From the NCBI GenBank assembly GCA_000378025.1, contig KB899087.1, positions 5,012,920 to 5,076,919 of the forward strand: 64,000 nt of DNA, given 5' to 3'. A model generated the notes under the pieces. That model was not told where the DNA came from, ran no database searches, and saw only the letters and a program-made list of their open reading frames with translations. Position numbers and translations under genes: made by a program. This DNA is from Xanthobacteraceae bacterium 501b. GTDB lineage: Bacteria; Pseudomonadota; Alphaproteobacteria; Rhizobiales; Xanthobacteraceae. Shown here piece by piece: positions 18,943 through 29,895 of this stretch (position 1 is its first letter; the number at the start of each line of letters is the position of its first letter).

Positions 18943-20259
18943 ATGACATCTGACGCAACGGCATCCGTCAATAAAAAGCGCTGGCTGCAGCTCGTGTTCG
19001 GCGTGATCTGCATGTGCATGATCGCCAACATGCAGTATGGCTGGACCTTCTTCGTCAATCCGATGCAGGAAGCCCATGGCTGGGATCGCGCCGCGATCCA
19101 GGTGGCGTTCTCCATCTTCATCGTCACCGAGACCTGGCTGGTGCCGGTCGAGGGCTGGTTCGTCGACAAATACGGCCCGCGCGTCGTGGTGCTGTTCGGC
19201 GGCGTGCTTTGCGGCCTGGCCTGGGTCATCAACTCCTATGCCGACACGCTGACCCTGCTTTATGTCGGTGCGGCGCTGGGCGGTATCGGTGCGGGCGCGG
19301 TGTATGGCACCTGCGTCGGTAACTCGCTGAAGTGGTTCCCGGATCGTCGCGGCCTTGCCGCCGGCATCACCGCCGCCGGCTTCGGCGCCGGCTCGGCGCT
19401 GACCGTGATCCCGATCCAGAACATGATCAAAAATCAGGGCTATGAAGCCGCGTTCTTCTATTTCGGTGTCGCCCAGGGCGTGGTGATCACGCTGATCGCG
19501 CTCTTCCTCGCCGCGCCGAAGAAGGAGCAGATCGCCGCCTTCGCCGCCAAGGCGATCGCCAAGGTCTCGCAGTCGGCCCGCGATTTCGCGCCGAAGGAGA
19601 TGCTCTCCACCCCGCTGTTCTGGGTGATGTATGCGATGTTCGTCATGATGGCCGCTGGCGGCCTGATGGCGACCGCCCAGCTCGGCCCGATCGCCAAGGA
19701 TTTCGGCATCGCCGATATTCCGGTGAGCCTGATCGGCATCACCCTGCCGGCGCTGACCTTCGCCGCTGCGATCGACCGCGTGCTGAACGGCCTTACCCGT
19801 CCGTTCTTCGGCTGGGTGTCGGACCAGATCGGCCGTGAGAACACCATGTTCGTCGCCTTCGCCATCGAGGGCGTCGGCATCTACGCGCTGAGCGTGCTCG
19901 GCCATAACCCGGTGCTGTTCGTCATCCTCACCGGCCTGGTGTTCTTCGCCTGGGGCGAGATCTACTCGCTGTTCCCGGCCATGTGCGGCGACGCCTTCGG
20001 CTCGAAGTTCGCCACCACCAATGCCGGCCTGCTCTACACCGCCAAGGGTACGGCGGCGCTGATCGTGCCGTTCACCAGCGTCATCACCACCATGACGGGC
20101 AGCTGGCACGCTGTGTTCATCACCGCTGCGGCCCTGAACATCGTCGCCGCCGTGATGGCGCTGGCCGTGCTCAAGCCGCTGGCGTCGGCCCATGGTCGGC
20201 GCGCGGCTGCCGCCGCGGCTGCGGCGAAGGGGTCGTCCAAGGTGATGGCGGCCGAATAG
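18943..20259 (+). CDS. oxlT: Oxalate/formate antiporter, MFS (copy 1)
   Basis: The 438-residue, 12-helix major facilitator protein belongs to the oxalate:formate antiporter family. It imports oxalate in exchange for formate across the inner membrane. Positive residues that bind oxalate in Oxalobacter OxlT have counterparts here: R286 in GLTRPFFGWVSD and K368 in LLYTAKGTAALI. It ends in an alanine-rich cytoplasmic tail. The ATG has a GAGGA site upstream, and a strong terminator follows, so it is transcribed alone. Its promoter carries palindromes related to the GntR-type operator. It is paralogous to the next transporter. Confidence 0.94.
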   Translation: MTSDATASVNKKRWLQLVFGVICMCMIANMQYGWTFFVNPMQEAHGWDRAAIQVAFSIFIVTETWLVPVEGWFVDKYGPRVVVLFGGVLCGLAWVINSYADTLTLLYVGAALGGIGAGAVYGTCVGNSLKWFPDRRGLAAGITAAGFGAGSALTVIPIQNMIKNQGYEAAFFYFGVAQGVVITLIALFLAAPKKEQIAAFAAKAIAKVSQSARDFAPKEMLSTPLFWVMYAMFVMMAAGGLMATAQLGPIAKDFGIADIPVSLIGITLPALTFAAAIDRVLNGLTRPFFGWVSDQIGRENTMFVAFAIEGVGIYALSVLGHNPVLFVILTGLVFFAWGEIYSLFPAMCGDAFGSKFATTNAGLLYTAKGTAALIVPFTSVITTMTGSWHAVFITAAALNIVAAVMALAVLKPLASAHGRRAAAAAAAAKGSSKVMAAE

Positions 20260-20290
20260 CCGCCTCTCCCCCACCACCCGTTTTCTTCAA

Positions 20291-20317
20291 GGGCCCGTCC
20301 TCGGACGGGCCCTTTTT
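20291..20317 (+). terminator. Rho-independent terminator of oxlT1
   Basis: A perfect 10-bp stem (GGGCCCGTCC / GGACGGGCCC) with a 2-nt loop as drawn (the helix would open slightly) is followed by TTTTTCTT. Confidence 0.93.
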
Positions 20318-20640
20318 CTTGTCCGCCACGCTGAGAGGCCCGCGCGCTCCTGCGGCGGACCCGGCAGATTGGCAGCATTCCAATTGTAAACAGGCGACGA
20401 AAATGGGGCGCGAACCGTGCGCTTTCGTGTCGTCGCCGCCCGAATGCGGTTGTCTCCAGTGACGAGGCAAAGTCTCCGTTCCCGAGCGTTCCTGCTATTC
20501 ATCTTCTGTCGCGATTTGAACTGACGCAGGGGCGGCACGCGACAACGATGTGACATCTATTAAAGGCGATCTCGATAACAAGTGGAAAGTCTACAAGGTC
20601 TTTAGGCTTACGGAACGTGGGGTGAGTCGTAAATCGCAAT

Positions 20641-20657
20641 TGGCATACATAATATTG
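20641..20657. promoter_or_regulatory. GntR-type operator (site G), TGGCATACATAATATTG
   Basis: The left arm TGGCAT and following ACA are identical to site A, while the right arm ATATTG is degenerate. It is 260 bp upstream of oxlT2 in an AT-rich promoter-like stretch. Confidence 0.5.
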
Positions 20658-20916
20658 TCGATTATGATCCGGCCTCAGCGGGTCGGTTCCGCAACCCTGC
20701 GTCAGGGCGCCTCCGAGGTTTCGGAACGCCACGTAAGGGGGCGGATACCGCGCAACCTTTGGGACCAAAATGCCGCTCAAGCGGCCGTCGCGGGGGCGAC
20801 GCAGAAAGCGCCCCCGGGACCAACGACAAGCCGGCGCCCGAGCCGAACAGGCAACGGAACGACCGCAATAAAAAGCCGATCCGCGGCATTTATCGATTTG
20901 GGAGAGGAGATCGCCC

Positions 20917-22242
20917 TTGAGTACGTCCAAGACGCTGGCCGCCGTCGGGCCTGGCCAGGATTATTCGGAAAGCCGCCGTTGGCTTCAGCTTGTTGTCGGC
21001 GTCGTCTGCATGGTGGCGACCGCGAACATCCAGTACGCCTGGACCCTGTTCGTTCCTGAAATTCAGGAGACCTTCGGCTGGGAGCGCGCGTCGATCCAGA
21101 TCGCGTTCACCATCTTCGTTCTGGTGCAGACCTGGCTCGCGCCGATCGAAGGCTATTTCATCGACAAGCTTGGCCCCCGCCTCATGGTCGCCTTCGGCGC
21201 CCTGTTCATCGGCGCGGCCTGGGTGATCAATTCGCAGGCCACCAGCCTGATGGGCTTCTACCTCGGCGCCGCCATTGGCGGTATCGGCGTGGGCTCGATC
21301 TACGCGACCTGCATCAACAACGCGCTCAAGTGGTTCCCGGATCGTCGCGGCCTCGCCGTCGGCCTGACGGCGGGCGGCTATGGCGCCGGCTCGGCCGCCA
21401 CCATCCTGCCGATCGCCGCGATGATCGACAGCGCCGGCTTCCAGGAGACCTTCTTCTTCTTCGGCCTGCTGCAGGGCGGTCTCGCCTTCGTTGCCGCCTG
21501 GTTCCTGCGCTCGCCGAAGGCGGGTGAGGTCAAGGCCTCCACCAAGCTCAACCAGAGCCGCCGCGACTACACGCTCGGCGAAGCCATGAGCACCAAGCTT
21601 TTCTGGCTCATGTTCCTGATGTTCATCTGCGTCGTCACCGGCGGCATGATGGCGGTGGCCCAGCTCGGCGTCATCGCGCAGGATCTCGGCGTGAAGGAGT
21701 TCCAGGTCGACCTGTACTTCTTCGTCATGGCCGCGCTGCCGCTGGCCCTGATGCTCGACCGCGTCATGAACGGCATCTCGCGTCCGCTGTTCGGCTGGAT
21801 CTCGGACCATATCGGTCGTGAGAAGACGATGGTCATCGCCTTCACCCTCGAAGGCCTCGGCATCATCGCGCTCGGCGCCTTCGGCCACAATCCGTGGGCG
21901 TTCCTCATCCTCTCCGGCGTGGTGTTCCTCGCCTGGGGTGAAGTCTACTCGCTGTTCTCGGCTCTCGCCGGCGACGCCTTCGGCACCAAGCACATCGGCA
22001 AGATCTACGGCGTGCTCTACACCGCCAAGGGTATCGGCGCGCTGTTCGTTCCGGTCGGCAACCTGCTGATGGAAGCGACCGGCACCTGGTCGACCGTGCT
22101 CTACACGGTTGCCGGCATGGACCTGTTCGCGGCCTTCCTGGCGATCGCGGTCCTGCCGCGCACGCTCAAGGCGCATGTGGCCCGTTCGGCCGCCATGCCG
22201 CCGGCGGTGGACAAGACCAGCACCGCCACGGCGCATGCCTGA
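20917..22242 (+). CDS. oxlT: Oxalate/formate antiporter, MFS (copy 2)
   Basis: The 441-residue MFS protein is a paralogue of the preceding antiporter with 12 predicted helices. The substrate-binding arginine and lysine are R289 (GISRPLFGWISD) and K371 (LYTAKGIGALFV). The start is a TTG at 20917, chosen because GGAGAGGAGA lies just upstream and no in-frame ATG fits the conserved N-terminus. It has its own terminator. Two antiporters may differ in affinity or in the exchanged anion (formate, acetate or carbonate); the sequence does not decide this. Confidence 0.93.
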   Translation: MSTSKTLAAVGPGQDYSESRRWLQLVVGVVCMVATANIQYAWTLFVPEIQETFGWERASIQIAFTIFVLVQTWLAPIEGYFIDKLGPRLMVAFGALFIGAAWVINSQATSLMGFYLGAAIGGIGVGSIYATCINNALKWFPDRRGLAVGLTAGGYGAGSAATILPIAAMIDSAGFQETFFFFGLLQGGLAFVAAWFLRSPKAGEVKASTKLNQSRRDYTLGEAMSTKLFWLMFLMFICVVTGGMMAVAQLGVIAQDLGVKEFQVDLYFFVMAALPLALMLDRVMNGISRPLFGWISDHIGREKTMVIAFTLEGLGIIALGAFGHNPWAFLILSGVVFLAWGEVYSLFSALAGDAFGTKHIGKIYGVLYTAKGIGALFVPVGNLLMEATGTWSTVLYTVAGMDLFAAFLAIAVLPRTLKAHVARSAAMPPAVDKTSTATAHA

Positions 22243-22296
22243 TCCATCGGCGGCCCGCGCGGCCGCCGGTCGGTCCTGCCAATTCAACGTCTCGAC

Positions 22297-22321
22297 GGGG
22301 GGCCCTTGCGGGCCCCCTTTT
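22297..22321 (+). terminator. Rho-independent terminator of oxlT2
   Basis: GGGGGCCC-TTGC-GGGCCCCC is followed by TTTT at 55 bp after the oxlT2 stop. Confidence 0.9.
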
Positions 22322-22345
22322 CGTTTGCGCGGCGCGATGCGCCGT

Positions 22346-22789
22346 TCAGCCGATCTCGCCCGGCAAGGCGAGGGCGAGGTCGGCGAGATACCCAACCTTG
22401 AGGCTGGCGCGGGGGCCGAGCCCGGCGAGGGCCAAACGGTCGAACCAGCGCGCCTCCAGCGCGTCGTCGGCGGCCACCGCCTCGCCCGCGCGCCAGCGGC
22501 ACAGCACGGCGATCATCGCGAAATGATGGGCCAGGGCGCCGTCGGGGCCGTGTTCGATGAAATCAAGCACGGTGAGCAGGCGGGGCATGTCGGCATGGAT
22601 GCCGGTTTCCTCGTGAAGCTCGCGCAAAGCTGCGTCGAGATGGGTCTCGCCCGGCTCGATGCGGCCGCCGGGAAAACCCCAGAGCCCCTGGTCGGGCGGA
22701 TTGGCGCGGCGCACCAGCAGCATCTCCTCCCCCCGCGCCACAAGGGCGAGAACGGCGGCGACGGGGCGGACCGGAGGCGGCAAGGTCAT
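22346..22789 (-). CDS. NUDIX hydrolase
   Basis: The 147-residue protein has a complete NUDIX box, G42-x5-E48-x7-R56-E57-x2-E60-E61-x-G63, with Mg2+-binding glutamates. Such small NUDIX enzymes hydrolyse nucleoside diphosphates linked to another group; the start resembles ADP-ribose or MutT-like members (VLALVARGEEMLLVRR). The true substrate cannot be told from sequence. It is 58 bp downstream of thiC on the same strand with its own AGGAG site, so it may be read from the thiamine-regulated transcript. Some thiC-adjacent NUDIX proteins act on thiamine intermediates, but I have no direct support for that here. Confidence 0.9.
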   Translation of the reverse strand: MTLPPPVRPVAAVLALVARGEEMLLVRRANPPDQGLWGFPGGRIEPGETHLDAALRELHEETGIHADMPRLLTVLDFIEHGPDGALAHHFAMIAVLCRWRAGEAVAADDALEARWFDRLALAGLGPRASLKVGYLADLALALPGEIG

Positions 22790-22846
22790 CGCGGCGATAC
22801 TCCTGAAGGGCGCGCGGCCGGAGAGGCCCGGCCGCGCGGGAAAAAC

Positions 22847-24880
<2,034 letters not shown>

Positions 24881-25006
24881 GAACGCCATGATCTTCGACG
24901 AAAGTCGTCTTCGGGTCAAATCGCGCTGAGCCGTCACCCTGCGGCTGCCGTATTTCCTGTAGATTGCTGATCACAACGAAACGATGCCTGAGATATCGGG
25001 GGACCC

Positions 25007-26254
25007 ATGGCCAGCACGACGTTTCCGCCCCGCACTGCGACCCGCCGCGCGTTGATCGCCGGCGCGCTTGCCTTCGGTTTGCTCGCGCCTGCTGCGGCCT
25101 TCGCCCAGGACAATTGCGGGCGGACGGGCGCCGGCTTCGATGCCTGGCTCGCCGGCTTCAAGCAGCAGGCGGTGGCGGAAGGCGTGTCGCCGCGCACGGT
25201 CGCGGCCGCGCTCAACGGCGTGACCTACGCCCCCGACATTGTCGGCACCGATCGTGGGCAGAAGGTGTTCGGCCAGAGCTTCTTCCAGTTCTCCGACCGC
25301 ATGGTCGCGAATTACCGCATCCAGCAGGGGCGCCAGAAGATTCAGGCCAATCCCGAGCTGTTCAGCCGGATCGAGCAGCAATTCGGCGTGCCGGGCGCGG
25401 TGCTGGTCGCCTTCTGGGGGTTGGAGACCGATTTCGGCGCTTTCATGGGCGACAAGCAGACGATTCGCTCGGTCGCCTCGCTGGCCTGGGACTGCCGGCG
25501 GGCGGAGATGTTCCGCACCCAGCTGATGGCGGCGCTGAAGATCATCGACCGGGGCGACCTGACCGTGCAGACCATGCGCGGCCCCTGGGCGGGCGAGCTT
25601 GGCCAATTCCAGTTCCTGCCCGACCATTATCTGAACTACGGCGTCGATTTCGACGGCGATGGAAAGGTCGATCTCATCCGCTCGGCGCCCGACGCGCTGG
25701 CCTCGGCGGCCAACTACATCAAGGCACTGGGCTGGAAGGCCGGCCAGCCCTGGCTGGAAGAGGTGAGCGTGCCGGCTAACCTGCCCTGGGACCAGGCGGA
25801 CCTGTCGATCAAGATTCCCCGCGCGCAATGGGCGCGCATGGGCGTGGTGCGGGCCGGCGGCGGCCAGCTGCCCGCCGACCAGCTTCCCGCCTCGCTGCTG
25901 CTGCCGATGGGGCGGACCGGGCCAGCCTTCCTCGTCTACCCGAATTTCGACGTGTTCACCGAGTGGAACAACTCGCTGACCTACGCCACCTCGGCGGCCT
26001 ATCTCGCCTCCCGCGTCGCCGGGGCGGGGCCGTTCAACCGGGGCCAGGGCGACAAGATCCCGGTGCTCTCCATGGCGCAGGCGAAGGAACTGCAGACGCT
26101 GCTCAACGCGCGCGGCCACCATGTCGGGCGGATCGACGGCATCATCGGCGCGGCGACACGGCAGGCGGTGAAGACCGAGCAGCAGCGGCTCGGCCTGCCG
26201 GCCGATTCCTACCCGACGCCGGAGCTGGTGGCAGCGCTGCGGGCCGGGAAGTGA
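25007..26254 (+). CDS. Lytic murein transglycosylase, MltB family, with peptidoglycan-binding domain
   Basis: The 415-residue exported enzyme cleaves peptidoglycan glycan strands to 1,6-anhydro ends in the periplasm. A signal peptide (residues 1-34, twin basic start, cleavage after AAAFA) is followed by an SLT-2/MltB catalytic domain with E140 in AFWGLETDFGAF. The C-terminal peptidoglycan-binding_1 domain spans about 350-412 (GHHVGRIDGIIGAATRQAV). No lipobox cysteine is seen at the cleavage site, so it is probably soluble rather than a lipoprotein. The ATG has GGGGGA upstream. It is divergent from thiC and convergent with the CDF gene across palindromic repeats. Confidence 0.94.
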   Translation: MASTTFPPRTATRRALIAGALAFGLLAPAAAFAQDNCGRTGAGFDAWLAGFKQQAVAEGVSPRTVAAALNGVTYAPDIVGTDRGQKVFGQSFFQFSDRMVANYRIQQGRQKIQANPELFSRIEQQFGVPGAVLVAFWGLETDFGAFMGDKQTIRSVASLAWDCRRAEMFRTQLMAALKIIDRGDLTVQTMRGPWAGELGQFQFLPDHYLNYGVDFDGDGKVDLIRSAPDALASAANYIKALGWKAGQPWLEEVSVPANLPWDQADLSIKIPRAQWARMGVVRAGGGQLPADQLPASLLLPMGRTGPAFLVYPNFDVFTEWNNSLTYATSAAYLASRVAGAGPFNRGQGDKIPVLSMAQAKELQTLLNARGHHVGRIDGIIGAATRQAVKTEQQRLGLPADSYPTPELVAALRAGK

Positions 26255-26278
26255 GCCTGTAGCCAGCAGATCAACGTC

Positions 26279-26355
26279 ATGACCGGGCTTGGCCCGGTCA
26301 TCTATGGGTTTCCTCCTCACCCAAAGACGTGGATCCCCGGGTCAAGCCCGGGGAT
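26279..26355. repeat. Pair of palindromic intergenic repeats between convergent genes
   Basis: ATGACCGGGC-TTG-GCCCGGTCAT (26279-26301) and ATCCCCGGG-N5-CCCGGGGAT (26333-26355) are perfect stems of 10 and 9 bp. Such elements are widespread in Hyphomicrobiales intergenic DNA. Here they may serve as a bidirectional terminator. Confidence 0.8.
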
Positions 26356-26373
26356 GCCGGCGTGCAGCGACCT

Positions 26374-27261
26374 TTACAGTACCGGCACGCCCTGCTGCTT
26401 GGCCTTCACTTCCGGCTCGACATGGATGTTGACGAGCACATCGGCGACCTCGGCCTCCAGCGCGTCCTCGATGCGGTCGCAGATGGCATGCGCCTCGCTG
26501 ACCGGCATGTCGCCGGGCACGACGAGGTGGAAGTCGACGAAGATCATGCGTCCCGCCTGGCGTGTACGCAGGTCATGCGCCTCGATGGCGCCGGTGGCCT
26601 CGGCGGCGATGCGGCGGCGGATGCGCTCCAGCGTCTCCGCCGGCACGGCCTGGTCCATCAGCCCGCCGACGCTCTCCTTCAGCACCGACCAGCCTGACCA
26701 CAGGATGTTCAGCGCGACGAGCCCGGCCAGCACGAGGTCGAGCTTCTCCCAGCCCGAGAGCGCCGCCAGCGCGACGCCGAGCAGCACGCCGGCCGAGGAG
26801 ACCACATCGGTCAGCAGGTGCCGGCCATCGGCGGCGAGCGCGGGAGAGCGGGCGCGGCGGCCTTCGCGAATCAGGATCGCGCACCAGATGCCGTTGATGA
26901 CGGTGGCGAGGGCGTTGACCGCGAGGCCCTTGGGCGAGGCATCGAAGCTGTGCGGTTCGAGCCAGCCGAGATAGACCTCGCGGAAGATGGTGATGGCGGC
27001 GACGACGATCAGCACGCCGACGATGACGGCGGAAAAATACTCAGCCTTGGCATAGCCATAGGGGTGGGCGGCATCGGCCGGCTTGGCGCTGACGCGCAGC
27101 GCCAGCACCGCCGTGATGGCGGTGGCCACGTTGACGATGCTCTCCAGCGCGTCCGAATACAGCGCCACGCTGCCGGTGAGCATATAGGCCGCGTATTTCA
27201 GCCCGAGCACCACCAGGCTGATGCCGACATTGATCAAGGCGATCCGTGAGGAGAGAGCCAT
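26374..27261 (-). CDS. Cation diffusion facilitator (CDF) family metal transporter
   Basis: The 295-residue inner-membrane protein has six hydrophobic segments and exports divalent metals by proton exchange. Metal-site residues are visible in LYSDALESIVN (helix II) and DGRHLLTDVVSS (helix V), and a histidine-rich turn HPYGYAKAEYFS lies between helices II and III. A C-terminal cytoplasmic regulatory domain (about 210-290) carries HDLRTRQAG and VDFHLVVPGDM. Site residues HxxxD rather than DxxxD in helix V are usual for Zn/Co/Cd exporters, so a zinc-type substrate is more likely than Mn. It stands alone between convergent mltB and the kinase gene. Confidence 0.93.
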   Translation of the reverse strand: MALSSRIALINVGISLVVLGLKYAAYMLTGSVALYSDALESIVNVATAITAVLALRVSAKPADAAHPYGYAKAEYFSAVIVGVLIVVAAITIFREVYLGWLEPHSFDASPKGLAVNALATVINGIWCAILIREGRRARSPALAADGRHLLTDVVSSAGVLLGVALAALSGWEKLDLVLAGLVALNILWSGWSVLKESVGGLMDQAVPAETLERIRRRIAAEATGAIEAHDLRTRQAGRMIFVDFHLVVPGDMPVSEAHAICDRIEDALEAEVADVLVNIHVEPEVKAKQQGVPVL

Positions 27262-27392
27262 CGGCGCATACCCATTATGGCGCCGCGCGCCCGATGCCCA
27301 GCGCTTAGTCGCTCATGTCTGAAAAAGCAAGCAGCTGCAATGACTTGCAAGTCATTCGCAGAAGCGTTTGCAGTGCTTCGCGCCGACGCGGC

Positions 27393-28301
27393 TCAGGCGT
27401 TGGCGTGGCGGGGCAGCAGCGCGCCGCGATGGCGGATGACGCGGCCCGCCAGATGGTGCCCGGCCTGCGCCGCCGCTGCCGGCACGTCGCCGCCAAGGCG
27501 GGCGGCGAGATAGGCGGCGTTGAAGCTGTCGCCCGCCGCTGTGGTGTCGACGGGCTCCACCGGCTGGGGAATCGGCACGAGCTGCGCGGTGCCGCCGCTG
27601 ACCACCAGCGCACCCTCGGCGCCGTTCTTCACCACGATTTCCTGCACGCCGAAGGTGGCGAGGCGCTCGGCGGTGGCGGTGGGGGAGCCGTCGCCCCAGA
27701 GCGTTGCCTCATCCTCGAAGGTCGGCAGGGCGATGGAGGTGCGCTTGAGCGCTTCGGCATAGACCGCACGCGCCCTTGCTACGTCGCCGCGCCAGTTGCG
27801 CGGGCGGAAATTGCCGTCGAAGACGATGCGGGTGCCGCGCTCGCGGGCGAATTCCAGCGTCGCCAGCAGCCGCCCGAGCCCGGCATTGGAATAGAGCGAG
27901 AGGGTGATGCCGGAGAGATAGATGAGGTCGGCCTCGATCAGCGCCTCGCACACCACTTCCCAGCCCGGCAGCTCGAACAGCTCGCGCGCCGGGGCGGTGT
28001 CGCGCCAATAGGTGAAGCTGCGCTCGCCCTGCGCGTCGGTGTCGATGAGATAGAGCCCGGCGGTCCTGCCCGGCACGCGCGCCATCAGCCTTGTGTCGAG
28101 GCCCTCGCCCTGGGCGGAGGCGCGGATGGCGTCGGAATAGGGGTCGTCGCCGAGCGCGGTGGCATAGGCGGTCTCGACGCCGGCGCGGGCGAGATAGACG
28201 GCGGTGTTGAAGGTGTCGCCACCGACCGACTGGCCGAAGCGCCCATCGGCGCCGCGTGCCAGCTCGACCATGACTTCGCCGATCGAAATTACCCGGGCCA
28301 T
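27393..28301 (-). CDS. kdgK: PfkB family sugar kinase, probable 2-keto-3-deoxygluconate kinase
   Basis: The 302-residue ribokinase-fold enzyme phosphorylates a sugar with ATP. It begins MARVISIGEVMVEL with GGDTFNTAVYLARAG, the substrate-binding start of KDG kinases. It ends with the PfkB signature DTTAAGDSFNAAYL (from residue 252), where D258 is the catalytic base. The GEVMVEL and YWRDTAPARELF segments fit 2-dehydro-3-deoxygluconokinase, which feeds the Entner-Doudoroff pathway, better than fructokinase. The substrate call is from family resemblance. It is on the same strand as the SDR gene upstream, with a strong hairpin between them. Confidence 0.88.
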   Translation of the reverse strand: MARVISIGEVMVELARGADGRFGQSVGGDTFNTAVYLARAGVETAYATALGDDPYSDAIRASAQGEGLDTRLMARVPGRTAGLYLIDTDAQGERSFTYWRDTAPARELFELPGWEVVCEALIEADLIYLSGITLSLYSNAGLGRLLATLEFARERGTRIVFDGNFRPRNWRGDVARARAVYAEALKRTSIALPTFEDEATLWGDGSPTATAERLATFGVQEIVVKNGAEGALVVSGGTAQLVPIPQPVEPVDTTAAGDSFNAAYLAARLGGDVPAAAAQAGHHLAGRVIRHRGALLPRHANA

Positions 28302-28374
28302 GCGTCCCTCCCTATGCGCGTCGATTCGCGCGGGAGCCTCGCTTTATTCCATCAGCGAGGCAAGGTCGGGGCGG

Positions 28375-28403
28375 CTTCCGTCCCGCCCGGGGCGGGACGG
28401 AAG
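28375..28403. terminator. 13-bp stem hairpin after the SDR gene
   Basis: CTTCCGTCCCGCC and GGCGGGACGGAAG pair perfectly around CGG. It lies 9 bp past the SDR stop (minus strand). No T run follows, so it may be a Rho-dependent or mRNA-stabilising structure. Confidence 0.65.
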
Positions 28404-28411
28404 GGGCGGGC

Positions 28412-29173
28412 TCAGAACTGGACGCCGCGGGTCAGGGCGCCATCGACCACCAGATTGGTGCCATAGATGAAGCTCGCCGCCGGGCTCGCCAGGAAGACGG
28501 CGGCGTTGGCGATTTCCTGCGCCGTCGCCATGCGGCCCGTGGGGTTGAGCGCCAGCGCCTCGGCGTACAAAGCGGGGTTGCCGTCCTTGATCTGGTTCCA
28601 GATGCCGCCGTCGAAATAGGTGTTGCCCGGGGAGACGGTGTTGGCGCGGATCTTCTTCGGCGCCAGCTGGAAGGCGAGGCCCTGCGTGTAGTGGATCAGC
28701 GCCGCCTTGAACACGCCATAGGGGCCGCAGGCGAAGTCGATCTCGCGGCCGGACACCGAGGAGATGGTGACGATGGAGCCGGCGGCGCTCTGTTCGAGAT
28801 AGGGCATGGCGGCGTTGACGAGACGCACCGTGCCCATGAGGTCGGTGTCGAAGCCCTTCTTCCAGTGCTCCTCCTCATGGCCGACCGCGAGCGCGCTGAC
28901 ATTGGCGACAACGATGTCGAGCCCGCCAAACGCGCTGGCCGCCTTCTCCACGAAGCCGGCGAGGGCGGCGCCGTCGGACACGTCGGCCCCGACGCCGAGC
29001 GTCTTCACGCCGGCCTCCGCCAGCCGGGCAGCGGTGGCCTGCGCCTCCCCGTCATGGCGGCTGCATACGGCGACGTCGCAGCCCTCGGCCGCCAGCGTCT
29101 CGGCGATGGCGAGGCCGATGCCCTTGGTGCCACCGGTGACGACGGCGCGCAGTCCCTTGAGTCTGAGATCCAT
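28412..29173 (-). CDS. Short-chain dehydrogenase/reductase (SDR)
   Basis: The 253-residue classical SDR has the NAD(P) motif TGGTKGIG (residues 13-20), a serine pair at 138-139 and the catalytic Y152-x3-K156 (YGVFK). The usual NNAG segment is replaced by VANVSAL. The ATG at 29173 gives the normal family length; the frame is open further upstream but not conserved. The end GTNLVVDGALTRGVQF is typical for 3-oxoacyl-ACP-reductase-like sugar or alcohol dehydrogenases. With the neighbouring KDG kinase it might belong to sugar-acid catabolism. The substrate is unknown. Confidence 0.9.
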   Translation of the reverse strand: MDLRLKGLRAVVTGGTKGIGLAIAETLAAEGCDVAVCSRHDGEAQATAARLAEAGVKTLGVGADVSDGAALAGFVEKAASAFGGLDIVVANVSALAVGHEEEHWKKGFDTDLMGTVRLVNAAMPYLEQSAAGSIVTISSVSGREIDFACGPYGVFKAALIHYTQGLAFQLAPKKIRANTVSPGNTYFDGGIWNQIKDGNPALYAEALALNPTGRMATAQEIANAAVFLASPAASFIYGTNLVVDGALTRGVQF

Positions 29174-29283
29174 GGTCGGTGATCCTTCAGAAGTGGGGGG
29201 AGTCTCGGCCCATGATCCCAACACCGCCGCCAACGCACAAGACACCTCGCCGGATTATCCCGGTGCGGCGTGCGGTGCGGCGC

Positions 29284-29865
29284 TTACGGCGCGATCATGA
29301 TGATGCGCGGCGCGGTGGCGGGCGCGGTCGGCTGCCCAGTTTCGGCTGCGCTGCCTTCGGCCGGCTCTGCCGGGGGAGGCGCCGCCGGCCAGCCGCCTTC
29401 GGGAGCGTAGCGGGCTTCGAGATCGCGGGCGCGCTGTTCGTTGAGGCCGATCAGGCAGATCATCCGTTGCGCCATGATGCCCGAGCCGCCGAGCCGCCCG
29501 CCGACGCTCTGCCGGGGGCCCTCGCTCTCGAACGGGGCGATGCTCTGGCATTCGAAATTGCGCCAATGGACGAAGCGCCCCTGCGATTCCTCGAATAATC
29601 CGATCCACCGCCGCCGCTGCGCCGGCTGCAGATCCGCCCTCGCCTCGATCGTGGTGCCGACTCCCGCGACGCTCCGCTCCAGTGCGCGCTCGCCCGCCGC
29701 CTGCAACGCGGCGAGGCAATCGAGATAGGCGCGCGGTTCGGCATGCTGGCTCCGGCACGCCGCCACGTCCGCCCGTGCCGTCGAAATAGCGGCGCCGAGA
29801 ACGAGTGGCGCGGCGAGGAGGAGGCCGAGGCGGCGGGGCAGGCGCCGTCGCGAGGGATGCGTCAT
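29284..29865 (-). CDS. Exported LprI-like protein (DUF1311 family)
   Basis: The protein starts at ATG 29865 (MTHPSRRRLPRR) and has 193 residues. It begins with a basic segment, a hydrophobic signal sequence and a probable cleavage after STARA. The mature part has paired cysteines and the pattern of lysozyme inhibitor LprI domains: CRSQHAEPRAYLDCLAAL, then WRNFECQSIAPFE and MICLIGLNEQRARDLEARY. A proline/alanine-rich tail follows. LprI in Mycobacterium inhibits host lysozyme; most relatives have no tested role. It sits just downstream of the aminotransferase gene (30 bp), so it may be co-transcribed, without an obvious functional link. Confidence 0.8.
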   Translation of the reverse strand: MTHPSRRRLPRRLGLLLAAPLVLGAAISTARADVAACRSQHAEPRAYLDCLAALQAAGERALERSVAGVGTTIEARADLQPAQRRRWIGLFEESQGRFVHWRNFECQSIAPFESEGPRQSVGGRLGGSGIMAQRMICLIGLNEQRARDLEARYAPEGGWPAAPPPAEPAEGSAAETGQPTAPATAPRIIMIAP

Positions 29866-29895
29866 CGGTCTCGGCCTCCGTTCGGCCCGCAGCAC

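Larger units (their letters stand above)
20260..20916. other. 657-bp intergenic region between the two antiporter genes
   Basis: It holds the oxlT1 terminator at its left end and operator-like site G in an AT-rich stretch at about 20560-20670. The remaining 260 bp before oxlT2 is a long possible leader with no recognisable gene. Open frames across it on both strands are not conserved in composition and look like chance. Confidence 0.6.
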